A stretch of DNA of 64,000 nucleotides, from positions 1,671,001 to 1,735,000 of the forward strand of contig NZ_CP137557.1 in assembly GCF_019249655.2 (NCBI RefSeq). Reading direction: 5' to 3'. Origin of the DNA: Segatella copri (GTDB lineage Bacteria; Bacteroidota; Bacteroidia; Bacteroidales; Bacteroidaceae). The position numbers and the translations under genes were made by a program. The first letter of the stretch is position 1. Each line of letters begins with the position of its first letter. This document shows positions 8,170 to 16,648 of the stretch, one piece after another. The notes under the pieces are model-generated. The model saw only the letters and a program-made list of their open reading frames with translations. It made no database searches and had not been told where the DNA came from.

Positions 8170-8277
8170 TATAGTTGTACGACTATAACCCCTGTAGTTG
8201 TACAACTATAACTCTACAGTTGTACAACCATAGCCTATATAGTCGTACGACTACAACTTTATAGTTGTACAACTATA
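8170..8277. repeat. Array of five 18-bp GTAC-centred palindromes, 22-23 bp period
   Basis: Units start at 8170, 8193, 8215, 8238 and 8260. The consensus is TATAGTTGTACAACTATA with one to three changes per unit. Centre-to-centre spacing is 23, 22, 23 and 22 bases, close to two helical turns. The 4-5 bases between units vary. This regular phasing resembles an operator or iteron array more than a random repeat. It lies 455 bases upstream of hsdR. Confidence 0.85.
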
Positions 8278-8468
8278 GGGTATTCGCTTAATTAGAAACA
8301 GAAAATAGGGAATTTGATATGCTCAAAACTCCCTATTTTCGTTGCTAGATTCCAAGTTTACCAGTATGTAAAATTTGGTTATAAGTATTGGCAAAAATAG
8401 CCTAGATTACTGAGCTGGCTTTCTTCTGTTCCAAATGAAATAGGCTTCGATGGCAAATGAAGTATTAT

Positions 8469-8662
8469 TTAGAATTCTGCATCAAACAAGACGCTGATTT
8501 TATAAGGAATATCATCCAATTTCTTAAACTGGTTGCTTCCTGCAATCTGCTGCTCCTTGCGAAGATAAATCTCCTGACCATTCAGTTCCGTGAGCTGGCG
8601 TTTGAACACGAATTTATGCTTCTGCTCTCTCTGCTCGCTCTCTTTGTTATATCTTGTTAAAG
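8469..8662 (-). pseudogene. Possible C-terminal remnant of an unrecognised gene
   Basis: On the minus strand a frame without a start codon reads KHKFVFKRQLTELNGQEI, then LRKEQQIAGSNQFKKLDD, and ends ISVLFDAEF and TAA. Codon use and composition look protein-like, and the frame ends cleanly, but I cannot name the family. It is probably the tail of a lost gene. Confidence 0.35.
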
Positions 8663-8674
8663 ATTAACCTTAAA

Positions 8675-8707
8675 TTGCATATTTATAAAAAGAAATCACT
8701 ATATTTG
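8675..8707 (+). promoter_or_regulatory. Promoter of the hsdR-hsdM-yhcG-hsdS operon
   Basis: TTG (8675-8677), 22 bases, TATATTTG (8700-8707). The hsdR ATG follows 24 bases after the -7 box. Confidence 0.65.
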
Positions 8708-8731
8708 CATTTAAAGCAATAAAATGAAGCA

Positions 8732-11700
8732 ATGAGTAAATTCAACGAAGCAACAAGAGTTCAGATGCCAGCAATGGTTCACCTTACTCGATTAGGCTAT
8801 TCTTATTTCGGAAAGATTAGCGAAGATATGGCAGGGACAGTCTATGACCCTGACACAAATATATTGACTGAAATTTTCAGAGAACAATTTTATAAGTTGA
8901 ATCCATCAGCAAAGAAGGATGGGTTCAAGAGCATTTTGCGCTCCATTCGCCAAGAACTAAAGAATGATGACCTCGGTAAGTCTTTTTACAAAAGATTACA
9001 GGCTGTATCTCCCATCAAATTGATAGACTTTGAAAATCCTCAGAACAATACTTTTCATTTTACCGCTGAATTCACTTGTAAAAATGGGCAAGATGAATTC
9101 CGCCCAGATATTACTTTGTTTGTCAATGGCTTGCCTCTTTGCTTCGTAGAGGTAAAAAAGCCAAACAATCATGGAGGAATTGTAGCTGAAAGCAAGCGAA
9201 TGAATCAAGAGCGTTTCCCAAACAAAAAGTTTCGTAGCTTCATCAACATCACACAGTTGATGATTTTCTCCAATAATATGGAGTACGATACGATGGGGGG
9301 AATAGTTCCTATCCAAGGAGCTTTCTATTGCACTGCTGCAAGAGGAAACGCCCCCTTCAATTGCTTCCGTGAGGAGAATCCTTCCAATCTCCCGATAGCA
9401 CCTTATAATGCGAATTATCCATATAAGGAAATCAACCAAAAAGAAGAAAGACAAATCTTGGCAGACTTCAACTGTCAAGTTATTCATCATACACCGGAGT
9501 ATCAAACCAATCTTGGCGTCAATACTCCTACGAACCGTATGCTTACCTCCATGTGCAGCCCTGAGCGATTGCTCTTTATCATCAAGTATGGCATAGCATA
9601 CGTTAAAATGGAGAAAGAAGTAGATGGTAAAATAGAAAGCACCGATCAAAAGCACATCATGCGCTACCAGCAGATGTTTGCCGCACTCGCTATCCGCCAA
9701 CAACTCTCAGAAGGAGCTACTTCTGGCGTAGTATGGCATACGCAAGGTAGTGGAAAAACGGCTCTGTCCTTTTATCTCACCTATGTTCTGTCCGACTATT
9801 ATGCCAAGAAGAATATGGTTGCAAAATTCTATTTCATAGTAGATAGAATAGACTTGTTGGAACAAGCCACCCAAGAGTTTGAGGCTCGTGGACTCGTTGT
9901 TTCGACAGCCAATACTCGTGCGGAATTGATGGCTCAGTTCCGCAACAACCATGCACAAGAAGGAACCAGTGGACAGCAAGAGATAACAGTTGTGAACATC
10001 CAGCGTTTTGCTGAAGACAAGCAAAAGGTGGAACTTCCGGCTTATGCAACAAATCTTCAGCGTATTTTCATTATGGACGAGGCTCATCGTGGTTACAAAC
10101 CTGGTGGTTGTTTTCTAGCCAATCTTTTTGATGCAGATCCAAATTCCATCAAGATAGCCTTGACAGGAACTCCTCTGCTAAAGAAAGATTGTGCTTCGAG
10201 TGTGGTTTTCCAACGCTATTTCCATACTTATTATTATGACCGTTCTATTGCTGACGGATATACCTTAAAGATAATCCGTGAGGATATAGAGACCTCATAT
10301 AAGGAACGTCTGTCTGAGGTTTACGACAAACTGGAAACCCTTGTGCAAAAGAGGGATATCAAGCGTGCACAAATCATAGAGCACGATAGTTATGTAGGTG
10401 AATTGGCCCGTTACATAGCGGATGACTTAACAAAATTCCGTAAGATACAGGGAGATGATACACTTGGTGGCATGGTCATCTGTGAGACAAGTGAACAAGC
10501 AAGAAAGCTGTATGAGGCTTTCCGAAATTTCTCTGATGGTGGTCTTGCCAACACGCTTGACTCAGGATATGCCAAGCCTATCCAGATTAAGATGGATGGA
10601 CAAGAGTGGATGGTTGCCAATGCCATACCTATGTCAGGTTACAGGACGCATCCACTGAAAGTTGGACTCATCTTGCACGATAGTGATGACAAGGATACTC
10701 ACAAGCAAATTATCAAGGATTTCAAGAAGAACATGAGCATCGACTTGCTTATTGTCTTCAACATGCTCTTGACTGGTTTCGATGCACCACGCTTAAAGCG
10801 ACTTTATTTTGGTCGTAAGCTCCGAGATCATAACCTTTTACAGGCTCTCACACGTGTAAATAGACCATATAAGAACAATCGTTATGGCTATGTCATCGAC
10901 TTTGCTAATATCAAGCAAAACTTTGAAGAGACCAATGAGGCTTATCTCAGAGAGTTGAATCGCTTCAACAATCCAGAAGAAGTAGAAGGCAATCATGTCA
11001 CCGATACATTCTCACAGGTTATAGAAGACCCTGAAGAACTGATTCGGCAGATGAAAGATGTACGCCAAACATTGTTTGATTACACGACAAACAATGTAGA
11101 AGACTTCTCTTCTGAGATTTCTTCCATAGAAGATAAGCAGGTGCTGCTTGACTTGAAAAAAGCATTGATTTCAGCCAAGGATTGTGCCAATATAGTACGT
11201 ACATTTGGTGATGATAGCTTAAAGGATGCTTTCAGCAAGGTTGAACTGACCAAACTCCCAGATATGCTAAAGGAAGTGCAACACCACATTGACATCATCA
11301 ACCAAAAGGAAGCCTTTGCCATTTCTGATGAGACCAAGCAACTCGTCAATGAAGCTATGCAAGACATCCGCTTCAATTTCTCTAAAATTGGAGAGGAAGA
11401 AATGAAAATGATAGCAGGTGGACAGGAGTTACAAGAAAAATGGGCTTTAGTGATTCACAAATTCACTGAAAATACAGACCCAGACGATCCTGAATATATC
11501 ACTCTGCGTGATGCCTTCATGCAAAGATTCAAGGAGCATGGCTTTGTCGTTGACAGTATCGCTAAGTTTAACCAAGAAAGTAAAGAGTTGGATGAAATCA
11601 TTGAGCGATTGGTAAAATTGCAGGAAAGCAACAACCGCTTGCTGAAGAAATACAATGGCGACACCAAGTTTGCCAATGTCCACAAACGAATTCACGAAGA

Positions 11701-11989
11701 AAACCAACGAAGATTGAAAGAGCACAAGCCATTCATCTTCAGTTATTATGATAATGATATTGTGGCGATACTTTCTGACATAAAATCAGAAATAGATCAA
11801 AAGGTTTACGACCGTGCAGACATTCTTAAGAAAGACGACTATTTCGAAATGACCGTGATGACTGAGATAGCTCAGTCGCTCTATCATTATCCAAACATAG
11901 AGCCACAGATGGAAGATTTTACTTTCATCCAGTCAAGGATAGCTCGTCAATACATCAATCAATATAATAGAACATATCCAAGTAATTAA
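8732..11989 (+). CDS. hsdR: Type I restriction enzyme, R (endonuclease/translocase) subunit
   Basis: 1,085 residues, the usual HsdR length. The N-terminal nuclease domain has the PD-(D/E)xK pattern: RPDITLFVNGLPLCFVEVKK (about residues 122-141). The motor follows with Walker A (TQGSGKTALSF, about 335) and the DEAH box (IMDEAHRGY, about 446), then the second RecA-like lobe with MLLTGFDAPRLKRLYF and QALTRVNRPYK. The last ~300 residues are the helical part that docks on the methylase core. HsdR pumps DNA using ATP and cuts far from the recognition site when the complex meets unmethylated DNA. It is the first gene of the operon (own promoter) and is followed by hsdM after 10 bases. It appears intact. 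Confidence 0.96.
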   Translation: MSKFNEATRVQMPAMVHLTRLGYSYFGKISEDMAGTVYDPDTNILTEIFREQFYKLNPSAKKDGFKSILRSIRQELKNDDLGKSFYKRLQAVSPIKLIDFENPQNNTFHFTAEFTCKNGQDEFRPDITLFVNGLPLCFVEVKKPNNHGGIVAESKRMNQERFPNKKFRSFINITQLMIFSNNMEYDTMGGIVPIQGAFYCTAARGNAPFNCFREENPSNLPIAPYNANYPYKEINQKEERQILADFNCQVIHHTPEYQTNLGVNTPTNRMLTSMCSPERLLFIIKYGIAYVKMEKEVDGKIESTDQKHIMRYQQMFAALAIRQQLSEGATSGVVWHTQGSGKTALSFYLTYVLSDYYAKKNMVAKFYFIVDRIDLLEQATQEFEARGLVVSTANTRAELMAQFRNNHAQEGTSGQQEITVVNIQRFAEDKQKVELPAYATNLQRIFIMDEAHRGYKPGGCFLANLFDADPNSIKIALTGTPLLKKDCASSVVFQRYFHTYYYDRSIADGYTLKIIREDIETSYKERLSEVYDKLETLVQKRDIKRAQIIEHDSYVGELARYIADDLTKFRKIQGDDTLGGMVICETSEQARKLYEAFRNFSDGGLANTLDSGYAKPIQIKMDGQEWMVANAIPMSGYRTHPLKVGLILHDSDDKDTHKQIIKDFKKNMSIDLLIVFNMLLTGFDAPRLKRLYFGRKLRDHNLLQALTRVNRPYKNNRYGYVIDFANIKQNFEETNEAYLRELNRFNNPEEVEGNHVTDTFSQVIEDPEELIRQMKDVRQTLFDYTTNNVEDFSSEISSIEDKQVLLDLKKALISAKDCANIVRTFGDDSLKDAFSKVELTKLPDMLKEVQHHIDIINQKEAFAISDETKQLVNEAMQDIRFNFSKIGEEEMKMIAGGQELQEKWALVIHKFTENTDPDDPEYITLRDAFMQRFKEHGFVVDSIAKFNQESKELDEIIERLVKLQESNNRLLKKYNGDTKFANVHKRIHEENQRRLKEHKPFIFSYYDNDIVAILSDIKSEIDQKVYDRADILKKDDYFEMTVMTEIAQSLYHYPNIEPQMEDFTFIQSRIARQYINQYNRTYPSN

Positions 11990-11999
11990 ATATAAAAAT

Positions 12000-13658
12000 A
12001 TGACAATAAGAGAAAATACCGTAGCCCTCATCGATGCCCTGAAAGCAACTTGCAAGACATACGGCATGGGCAATGACGGCAATGAGTATAAAATTATCAC
12101 CCAGGTATTCCTATATAAGTTCTTGAATGACAAGTTTGGCTATGCTATCAAACACTCAGGAAACCGCTATGCTGAGAAAATTTGCACAGCAGAGAAATGG
12201 GAAACCGCTTACAGTGAGTTGAGTGATATGGAGCGCATGATGTTACTGGCTTCCTTGTCTCCAGACCTACCACGCTTGAAACCAGAGCATCTGATTGCAA
12301 ACCTCTGGAACCAGCAGGCAAAGGGTGATTTTGATTTTATCTTTGACAATACGATGAGCGACATTGCGGAGCAGAATCTTGCCATCTTCTCTACACAAAC
12401 CACCCAAAACACCAAGATACCTCTCTTTGAGCCATTGACCCAATATGTGACAGATGTGGCTCAGAGAGCACCATTTGCACGTGCCATGGTGGATAAGCTT
12501 GCCAATTTCTCTTTTGAGGAAGCATTTTCGGAGCATTACGACTTCTTCGCCAATATCTTTGAATATCTTATCAAAGACTACAATACGGCTGGAGGCGGAA
12601 AATATGCAGAATATTACACTCCTCATGCCATCGCTACCATTATGGCCAGATTATTAGTGGGCGATCATGCCGACCTCCATAATATTGAATGCTACGACCC
12701 ATCAGCAGGTACAGGTACTTTGCTGATGGCATTGTCACATCAAATCGGAGAAGACCGCTGTACTATTTTTGCCCAAGATATTTCTCAACGAAGCAACAAG
12801 ATGCTCAAGCTCAACCTGTTGCTCAATGGTTTGGTATCTTCACTTGATCATGCCATCCAAGGTGACACACTCGTTGCACCTTACCATAAAAGCGATGACG
12901 GACAAAGCCTTCGCCAGTTCGACTTTGTGGTAAGCAATCCACCATTCAAGATGGATTTCAGCGATACAAGAGAGAAGATAGCAGCCTTTCCTGCTCGTTT
13001 TTGGGCAGGAGTACCAAAAGTGCCAGCGAAGAAAAAAGACAGCATGGCAATCTATACCTGCTTCATCCAGCATGTTATCAATTCTTTGAAGAAAAACTCA
13101 GGCAAGGGAGCCATTGTTATTCCAACAGGATTCATCACTGCCAAGAGTGGCATTGAGAACAAAATCCTAAAACATATCGTTGACAACAAGATTGTTTATG
13201 GCTGCGTATCCATGCCAAGTAATGTCTTTGCCAACACAGGAACCAATGTTTCTGTGCTCTTCTTCGATGATTCAAAGAAGAGTGATAAGGTGGTATTGAT
13301 TGATGCTAGCAAACTTGGTGAGGAATACAAAGATAGCAATGGATTGAAAAAGGTCCGTCTTCGTGACGAGGAGATAGACCAGATAGTCAGCACTTTTCAA
13401 AATAAGGAAGCTGTGGATGACTTCTCTGTCAATGTGACCTACGATGAAATCAAAGAGAAGGGATATAGCCTCTCTGCCGGACAGTATTTTGATATCAAGA
13501 TAGACTATGTGGATATTACGGAAGAAGAGTTCAACAAGCGAATGAGCGATTATAAAACTACGCTTACACAACAATTTACAGAAAGTCATCGTTTGGAAGA
13601 AGAAATTATAAAACAGTTGGACTGCATCGGTTTCAATGCTAATGCAGGAAAGGAATAA
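12000..13658 (+). CDS. hsdM: Type I restriction-modification N6-adenine methyltransferase, M subunit
   Basis: 552 residues. The N-terminal helical HsdM_N part (about 1-165) is followed by the methylase fold with motif I YDPSAGTGTLLMAL (about residue 231) and motif IV VVSNPPFKMDF (about 310), i.e. the NPPF of gamma-type N6-adenine methylases. With HsdS it methylates adenine in the split target; with HsdR added it restricts. It lies 10 bases after hsdR and 4 bases before the DUF1016 gene, so translation is probably coupled along the operon. It appears intact. Confidence 0.96.
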   Translation: MTIRENTVALIDALKATCKTYGMGNDGNEYKIITQVFLYKFLNDKFGYAIKHSGNRYAEKICTAEKWETAYSELSDMERMMLLASLSPDLPRLKPEHLIANLWNQQAKGDFDFIFDNTMSDIAEQNLAIFSTQTTQNTKIPLFEPLTQYVTDVAQRAPFARAMVDKLANFSFEEAFSEHYDFFANIFEYLIKDYNTAGGGKYAEYYTPHAIATIMARLLVGDHADLHNIECYDPSAGTGTLLMALSHQIGEDRCTIFAQDISQRSNKMLKLNLLLNGLVSSLDHAIQGDTLVAPYHKSDDGQSLRQFDFVVSNPPFKMDFSDTREKIAAFPARFWAGVPKVPAKKKDSMAIYTCFIQHVINSLKKNSGKGAIVIPTGFITAKSGIENKILKHIVDNKIVYGCVSMPSNVFANTGTNVSVLFFDDSKKSDKVVLIDASKLGEEYKDSNGLKKVRLRDEEIDQIVSTFQNKEAVDDFSVNVTYDEIKEKGYSLSAGQYFDIKIDYVDITEEEFNKRMSDYKTTLTQQFTESHRLEEEIIKQLDCIGFNANAGKE

Positions 13659-13662
13659 TAAG

Positions 13663-14802
13663 ATGAACAATATAACAAAAGACGGCAATACATTGTTGCC
13701 TACTGGCTATAATCAATGGCGTAAAGACATAGAAAACCTGATTGACACTGCAAAGTTGAAAACAGCTATCAGTGTCAATATGGGAACATTGTCGCTATAT
13801 TGGAATATAGGGAAAAGTATCCTACAGAAACAAGAACAGGAAGGTTGGGGCAAACAGGTTATAGAGCAACTATCGAAAGATTTGATTTCTCGCTATCCGG
13901 ATGATCGTGGCTATTCCATACGTAATCTGCGATATATGAAACGCTTTGCATCTGAATATCCAGACTTTCCAATTCTGCAAGTCCCACTTGCAGAATTAAA
14001 GAAATTGCCAATTCTGCAAGCGACACTTGCAGAATTAGAGAATGAAGGAAAAGAGCATGTACAAGTACCACTTGCACAAATATCTTGGTATCACCATATT
14101 TCACTGTTATCCAAGGTAAAAGACGAAGCACAACGTGCCTACTATATAACAGAAACAGCACAGAATGGGTGGAGTCGTGATGTGATGCTCCTCCAAATAG
14201 ACAATGGATATATCCATGCAAAAGGGCATGCAATTAATAATTTTGAACAGACCTTGCCACCTGTTCAGTCAGACTTGGCTCGTTACATATTCAAAGACCC
14301 TTACAATTTTTCGTTCATAGGAACGATGGCATTACAAAATGAATTGGATATAGAAAAGTCCTTGACAAGCAAGATAACTGATTTTCTCCTCGAGATGGGA
14401 CGTGGTTTTGCATACATAGGCAGGCAATACCATATTTCCGTAGATGGGGATGATTATTATATCGACTTGCTGATGTACCATCTCAAACTGCATTGCTATG
14501 TTGTAGTGGAGTTGAAAGCCGTGGAGTTTAAACCTGAGTTCGTTAGCAAACTGAACTTTTATATTTCTGCTGTTGATGACATTGTAAAATCTCCAGAAGA
14601 CAAACCTACCATTGGCTTGCTTCTCTGTCGAACCAAGAGTAACAAGAAAGCTGAGTTTTCGCTTCGTGGCATTACCCAACCTATGGGAATTGCACAATAC
14701 GAAACAGAAAAACTCTTTGCTGATGTAGCATCGGCATTGCCACAGATTGAGGAAATAGAGGAGAAACTTGAAGAATCAGAGGAAAAAACGGATAAAGAGT
14801 AA
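13663..14802 (+). CDS. DUF1016/YhcG-type PDDEXK nuclease encoded inside the hsd operon
   Basis: 379 residues from the ATG at 13663, four bases after the hsdM stop; an upstream in-frame ATG (13636) overlaps hsdM. The N-terminal half is DUF1016_N (LSLYWNIGKSILQKQ, then RGYSIRNLRYMKRFASEYPDF). The C-terminal half is a PD-(D/E)xK nuclease fold with YYIDLLMYHLKLHCYVVVEL and K, giving the D...ExK triad. Between them (about residues 103-140) lie in-frame repeats ILQVPLAEL, ILQATLAEL and VQVPLAQI, each encoded by a palindrome (13971-13997 and 14010-14036). Such nucleases often accompany type I systems in Bacteroidota, but the role is not established. The acidic tail EEIEEKLEESEEKTDKE is low complexity. 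Confidence 0.9.
   Translation: MNNITKDGNTLLPTGYNQWRKDIENLIDTAKLKTAISVNMGTLSLYWNIGKSILQKQEQEGWGKQVIEQLSKDLISRYPDDRGYSIRNLRYMKRFASEYPDFPILQVPLAELKKLPILQATLAELENEGKEHVQVPLAQISWYHHISLLSKVKDEAQRAYYITETAQNGWSRDVMLLQIDNGYIHAKGHAINNFEQTLPPVQSDLARYIFKDPYNFSFIGTMALQNELDIEKSLTSKITDFLLEMGRGFAYIGRQYHISVDGDDYYIDLLMYHLKLHCYVVVELKAVEFKPEFVSKLNFYISAVDDIVKSPEDKPTIGLLLCRTKSNKKAEFSLRGITQPMGIAQYETEKLFADVASALPQIEEIEEKLEESEEKTDKE
13971..14036. repeat. Two in-frame 27-bp palindromes inside the DUF1016 gene
   Basis: 13971-13997: 12-bp perfect arms, 3-base loop. 14010-14036: 12-bp arms, one mismatch. Each spans exactly nine codons' length and encodes ILQVPLAEL or ILQATLAEL. A third, decayed unit is around 14058-14077. 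The same palindrome is found in non-coding DNA at 7858-7884. Confidence 0.85.
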
Positions 14803-14851
14803 TACGTGGTTATTTCCATTTTGGAAACAACCATAATATATATAGGAATAA

Positions 14852-16114
14852 ATGAAATTGAAAAAATATAGACTTGCCGACATCGGCAAGGTGATTACAG
14901 GCAAAACCCCATCCACAAGCATAGCAGAAAACTATGCTTGTGGTAATATTCCGTTCTACACTCCTGAAGATGTTGCAAAAGGATTGAGGATGATGGGAAG
15001 AAACAATCGTTTCATTTCTCAAACAGGATTTGAAGAAATTGCAAGTAATACTATTTCTGGCGAAAGTGTATTGGTGGGGTGTATTGGTTCAGATATGGGA
15101 AATGTTTCGTATTCAAATATCACGTGTGCAACGAACCAACAAATAAACTCAATAACCCAGTTTAAAAATGGAGCAGAACCATTGTATGTGTACTATCTGC
15201 TTTCCACGATGAAACCTTACTTTCAGAAAATAGCAGGTTCTACAACAACTCCAATATTACCGAAATCGGTATTTGAAGAAATAGAGATATACCTTCCTGG
15301 TATTAAATATCAGAAAGATATTGTCTCTATATTATATGCACTTGACCGCAAAATTGCTCTTAATCATCAGATAAATGATAATTTAGAGGCGATAGCAAAG
15401 CAACTCTACGACTATTGGTTTGTACAATTTGACTTCCCGAATGAGGAGGGCAAACCATACAAATCAAGTGGCGGAGCTATGGTGTGGAATGAGAAGCTGA
15501 AGCGTGAAATACCGCAGGGATTGGGTACCCCAAAGATTGGAGATATAGAAAAGAACATCATAACAGGCAAGACTCCTTCATGTGCAGATGAGGATAATTT
15601 CGGAGGAGATATACCTTTTGTGACGATAGACGATATTAGAGGCAATTTATTTGTTTTTGAGGCACAACGTACTCTTTCTACAAAAGGTGCAGATAGTCAA
15701 GAAAAGAAATACTTACCCATAGGAAGTCTTTCTGTTTCATGTATTGGAACTATTGGTGTTATGGGATTTGTTGCAAGATTAGCGCAGACGAACCAACAGA
15801 TAAACTCAATTGTTTTTGAACATGAATATAACAAAGAATTTCTATATTTTTCCTTGAAATTGTATTATGAAAATGCAAAAGCTAAGACTGGGAATGTTTT
15901 TGCAAATATGAGCAAGGAAGAATTTGCGTCAATAATCGTGGCTTATCCCCCAAAGCAAATTTTACAAGCTTTCCATAATAAAGTTGCTCCAATATTCGAT
16001 AGTATAAAGAATAATATAGAAGAAATCAATAGTCTCACTAAGCAGCGAGATGAACTTTTGCCACTCTTAATGAACAGTCAAGCCATGGTAAATTATCATT
16101 TATCTGACGATTGA
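14852..16114 (+). CDS. hsdS: Type I restriction-modification specificity subunit (expressed copy)
   Basis: 420 residues with two target-recognition domains (TRD1 about 1-150, TRD2 about 205-365), each followed by a conserved helical spacer (QKDIVSILYALDRKI and HNKVAPIFDSIKNNIEEI). The HsdS-typical LTKQRDELLPLLMN ends the protein. HsdS chooses the bipartite DNA target for methylation and cutting. The 18-bp recombination site A lies in the central spacer (codes QINDNL, residue about 173) and site B at the extreme 3' end (codes the tail VNYHLS on this strand). TRD2 is thus a cassette flanked by inverted sites and can be exchanged with the silent copy at 17.6-18.4 kb. It is the last gene of the hsd operon, 49 bases after the DUF1016 gene. 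Confidence 0.95.
   Translation: MKLKKYRLADIGKVITGKTPSTSIAENYACGNIPFYTPEDVAKGLRMMGRNNRFISQTGFEEIASNTISGESVLVGCIGSDMGNVSYSNITCATNQQINSITQFKNGAEPLYVYYLLSTMKPYFQKIAGSTTTPILPKSVFEEIEIYLPGIKYQKDIVSILYALDRKIALNHQINDNLEAIAKQLYDYWFVQFDFPNEEGKPYKSSGGAMVWNEKLKREIPQGLGTPKIGDIEKNIITGKTPSCADEDNFGGDIPFVTIDDIRGNLFVFEAQRTLSTKGADSQEKKYLPIGSLSVSCIGTIGVMGFVARLAQTNQQINSIVFEHEYNKEFLYFSLKLYYENAKAKTGNVFANMSKEEFASIIVAYPPKQILQAFHNKVAPIFDSIKNNIEEINSLTKQRDELLPLLMNSQAMVNYHLSDD
15368..15385 (+). repeat. hsdS recombination site A
   Basis: CAGATAAATGATAATTTA in the central spacer of hsdS. It is the left end of a 116-bp perfect inverted repeat (15368-15483 against 18331-18446). Confidence 0.85.
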
Positions 16115-16580
16115 CATTGATTTTAGACATAATATCAACCATCATATTGCCGATATTTTCTTCCTCCATAGGAGTTAATGTCGGCAATTCATATCGCATG
16201 ATTTGGTCTTTGTCACCACGTGGCATTTTGCTTCCTTTTGCTCCAGACATTGCGTAATCAAAGAAAGCATCTTGCATTAGAACTGTATAAAGAAATGACG
16301 AACAATGCCCATTCTTTGCTCTGAAAACCAGAACATCCGAAGAACAACCACCTTCTGAATCAGCATACCAGACCTTTTTAAGATAAGGTCGAATGTTTGC
16401 TACCAATACATCACCTTGCCTATAATGAGTAAGGGCACACGGCATTGGAGGTAGATTTTGTGCTGTTTCTCTACCTCTTCTATTTTGTAATAAAGAATCT
16501 GTAGTGACATATCTGTCTAAAGAAATGCTACCACTGCTAATTTTGTCTGTTACAAATTCTGCTATATCATTTAGTTTCAT
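16038..16580 (-). CDS. Inverted N-terminal half of a second hsdS (TRD1b)
   Basis: The gene begins MKLNDIAEFVTDKIS at 16580 and holds one complete target-recognition domain (ALTHYRQGDVLVANIRPYLK, then GSKMPRGDKDQIMRYELP) plus the start of the spacer, QINDNL at site B. Beyond site B it reads antisense hsdS sequence for 17 codons and stops. It is therefore half an HsdS, with its own -7 box upstream (16607-16614). Inversion between sites A and B would fuse it to TRD2a and give a full hsdS on the minus strand; a half protein could also dimerise, as known for some half-length HsdS. It differs strongly from TRD1 of the expressed copy. Confidence 0.85.
   Translation of the reverse strand: MKLNDIAEFVTDKISSGSISLDRYVTTDSLLQNRRGRETAQNLPPMPCALTHYRQGDVLVANIRPYLKKVWYADSEGGCSSDVLVFRAKNGHCSSFLYTVLMQDAFFDYAMSGAKGSKMPRGDKDQIMRYELPTLTPMEEENIGNMMVDIMSKINVNRQINDNLPWLDCSLRVAKVHLAA
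16089..16106 (-). repeat. hsdS recombination site B
   Basis: The 18-bp site in inverted orientation relative to A, shared by the 3' end of hsdS (+ strand) and the 3' end of the inverted half gene (- strand). Confidence 0.85.
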
Positions 16581-16606
16581 GCTCTGCTTGCTTACATTTT
16601 GTGATG

Positions 16607-16614
16607 CAAAGGTA
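16607..16614 (-). promoter_or_regulatory. -7 box for the inverted hsdS half
   Basis: TACCTTTG on the minus strand, 26 bases before the ATG at 16580. The -33 box is poor. It suggests that TRD1b is an expressed alternative N-terminus and not just a silent store. Confidence 0.6.
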
Positions 16615-16648
16615 CTCAAAATCAAGCAGAATAACTAATTTGTAAACC

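Larger units (their letters stand above)
7490..8731. other. 1.2-kb palindrome-rich intergenic region upstream of hsdR
   Basis: No convincing full gene lies here. It holds a short GC-rich motif (7541-7562) shared with 26490-26516, a run of hairpins (7619-7884), a remnant of a DUF1016 gene, the second copy of a 42-bp direct repeat, an array of five palindromes (8170-8277), a possible reversed gene remnant (8469-8662) and the hsdR promoter. Its composition is AT-rich and unlike the flanking genes. Confidence 0.7.

Noticed and set aside
8170..8277. Possible CRISPR array
   Set aside because: Units are palindromes of 18 bp with only 4-5 bases between them; no spacers of CRISPR length and no cas genes in the window.
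16038..16136. Tail of the inverted hsdS half as a real C-terminus
   Set aside because: Beyond site B it is antisense of the expressed hsdS end; it marks the recombination point and not a domain.
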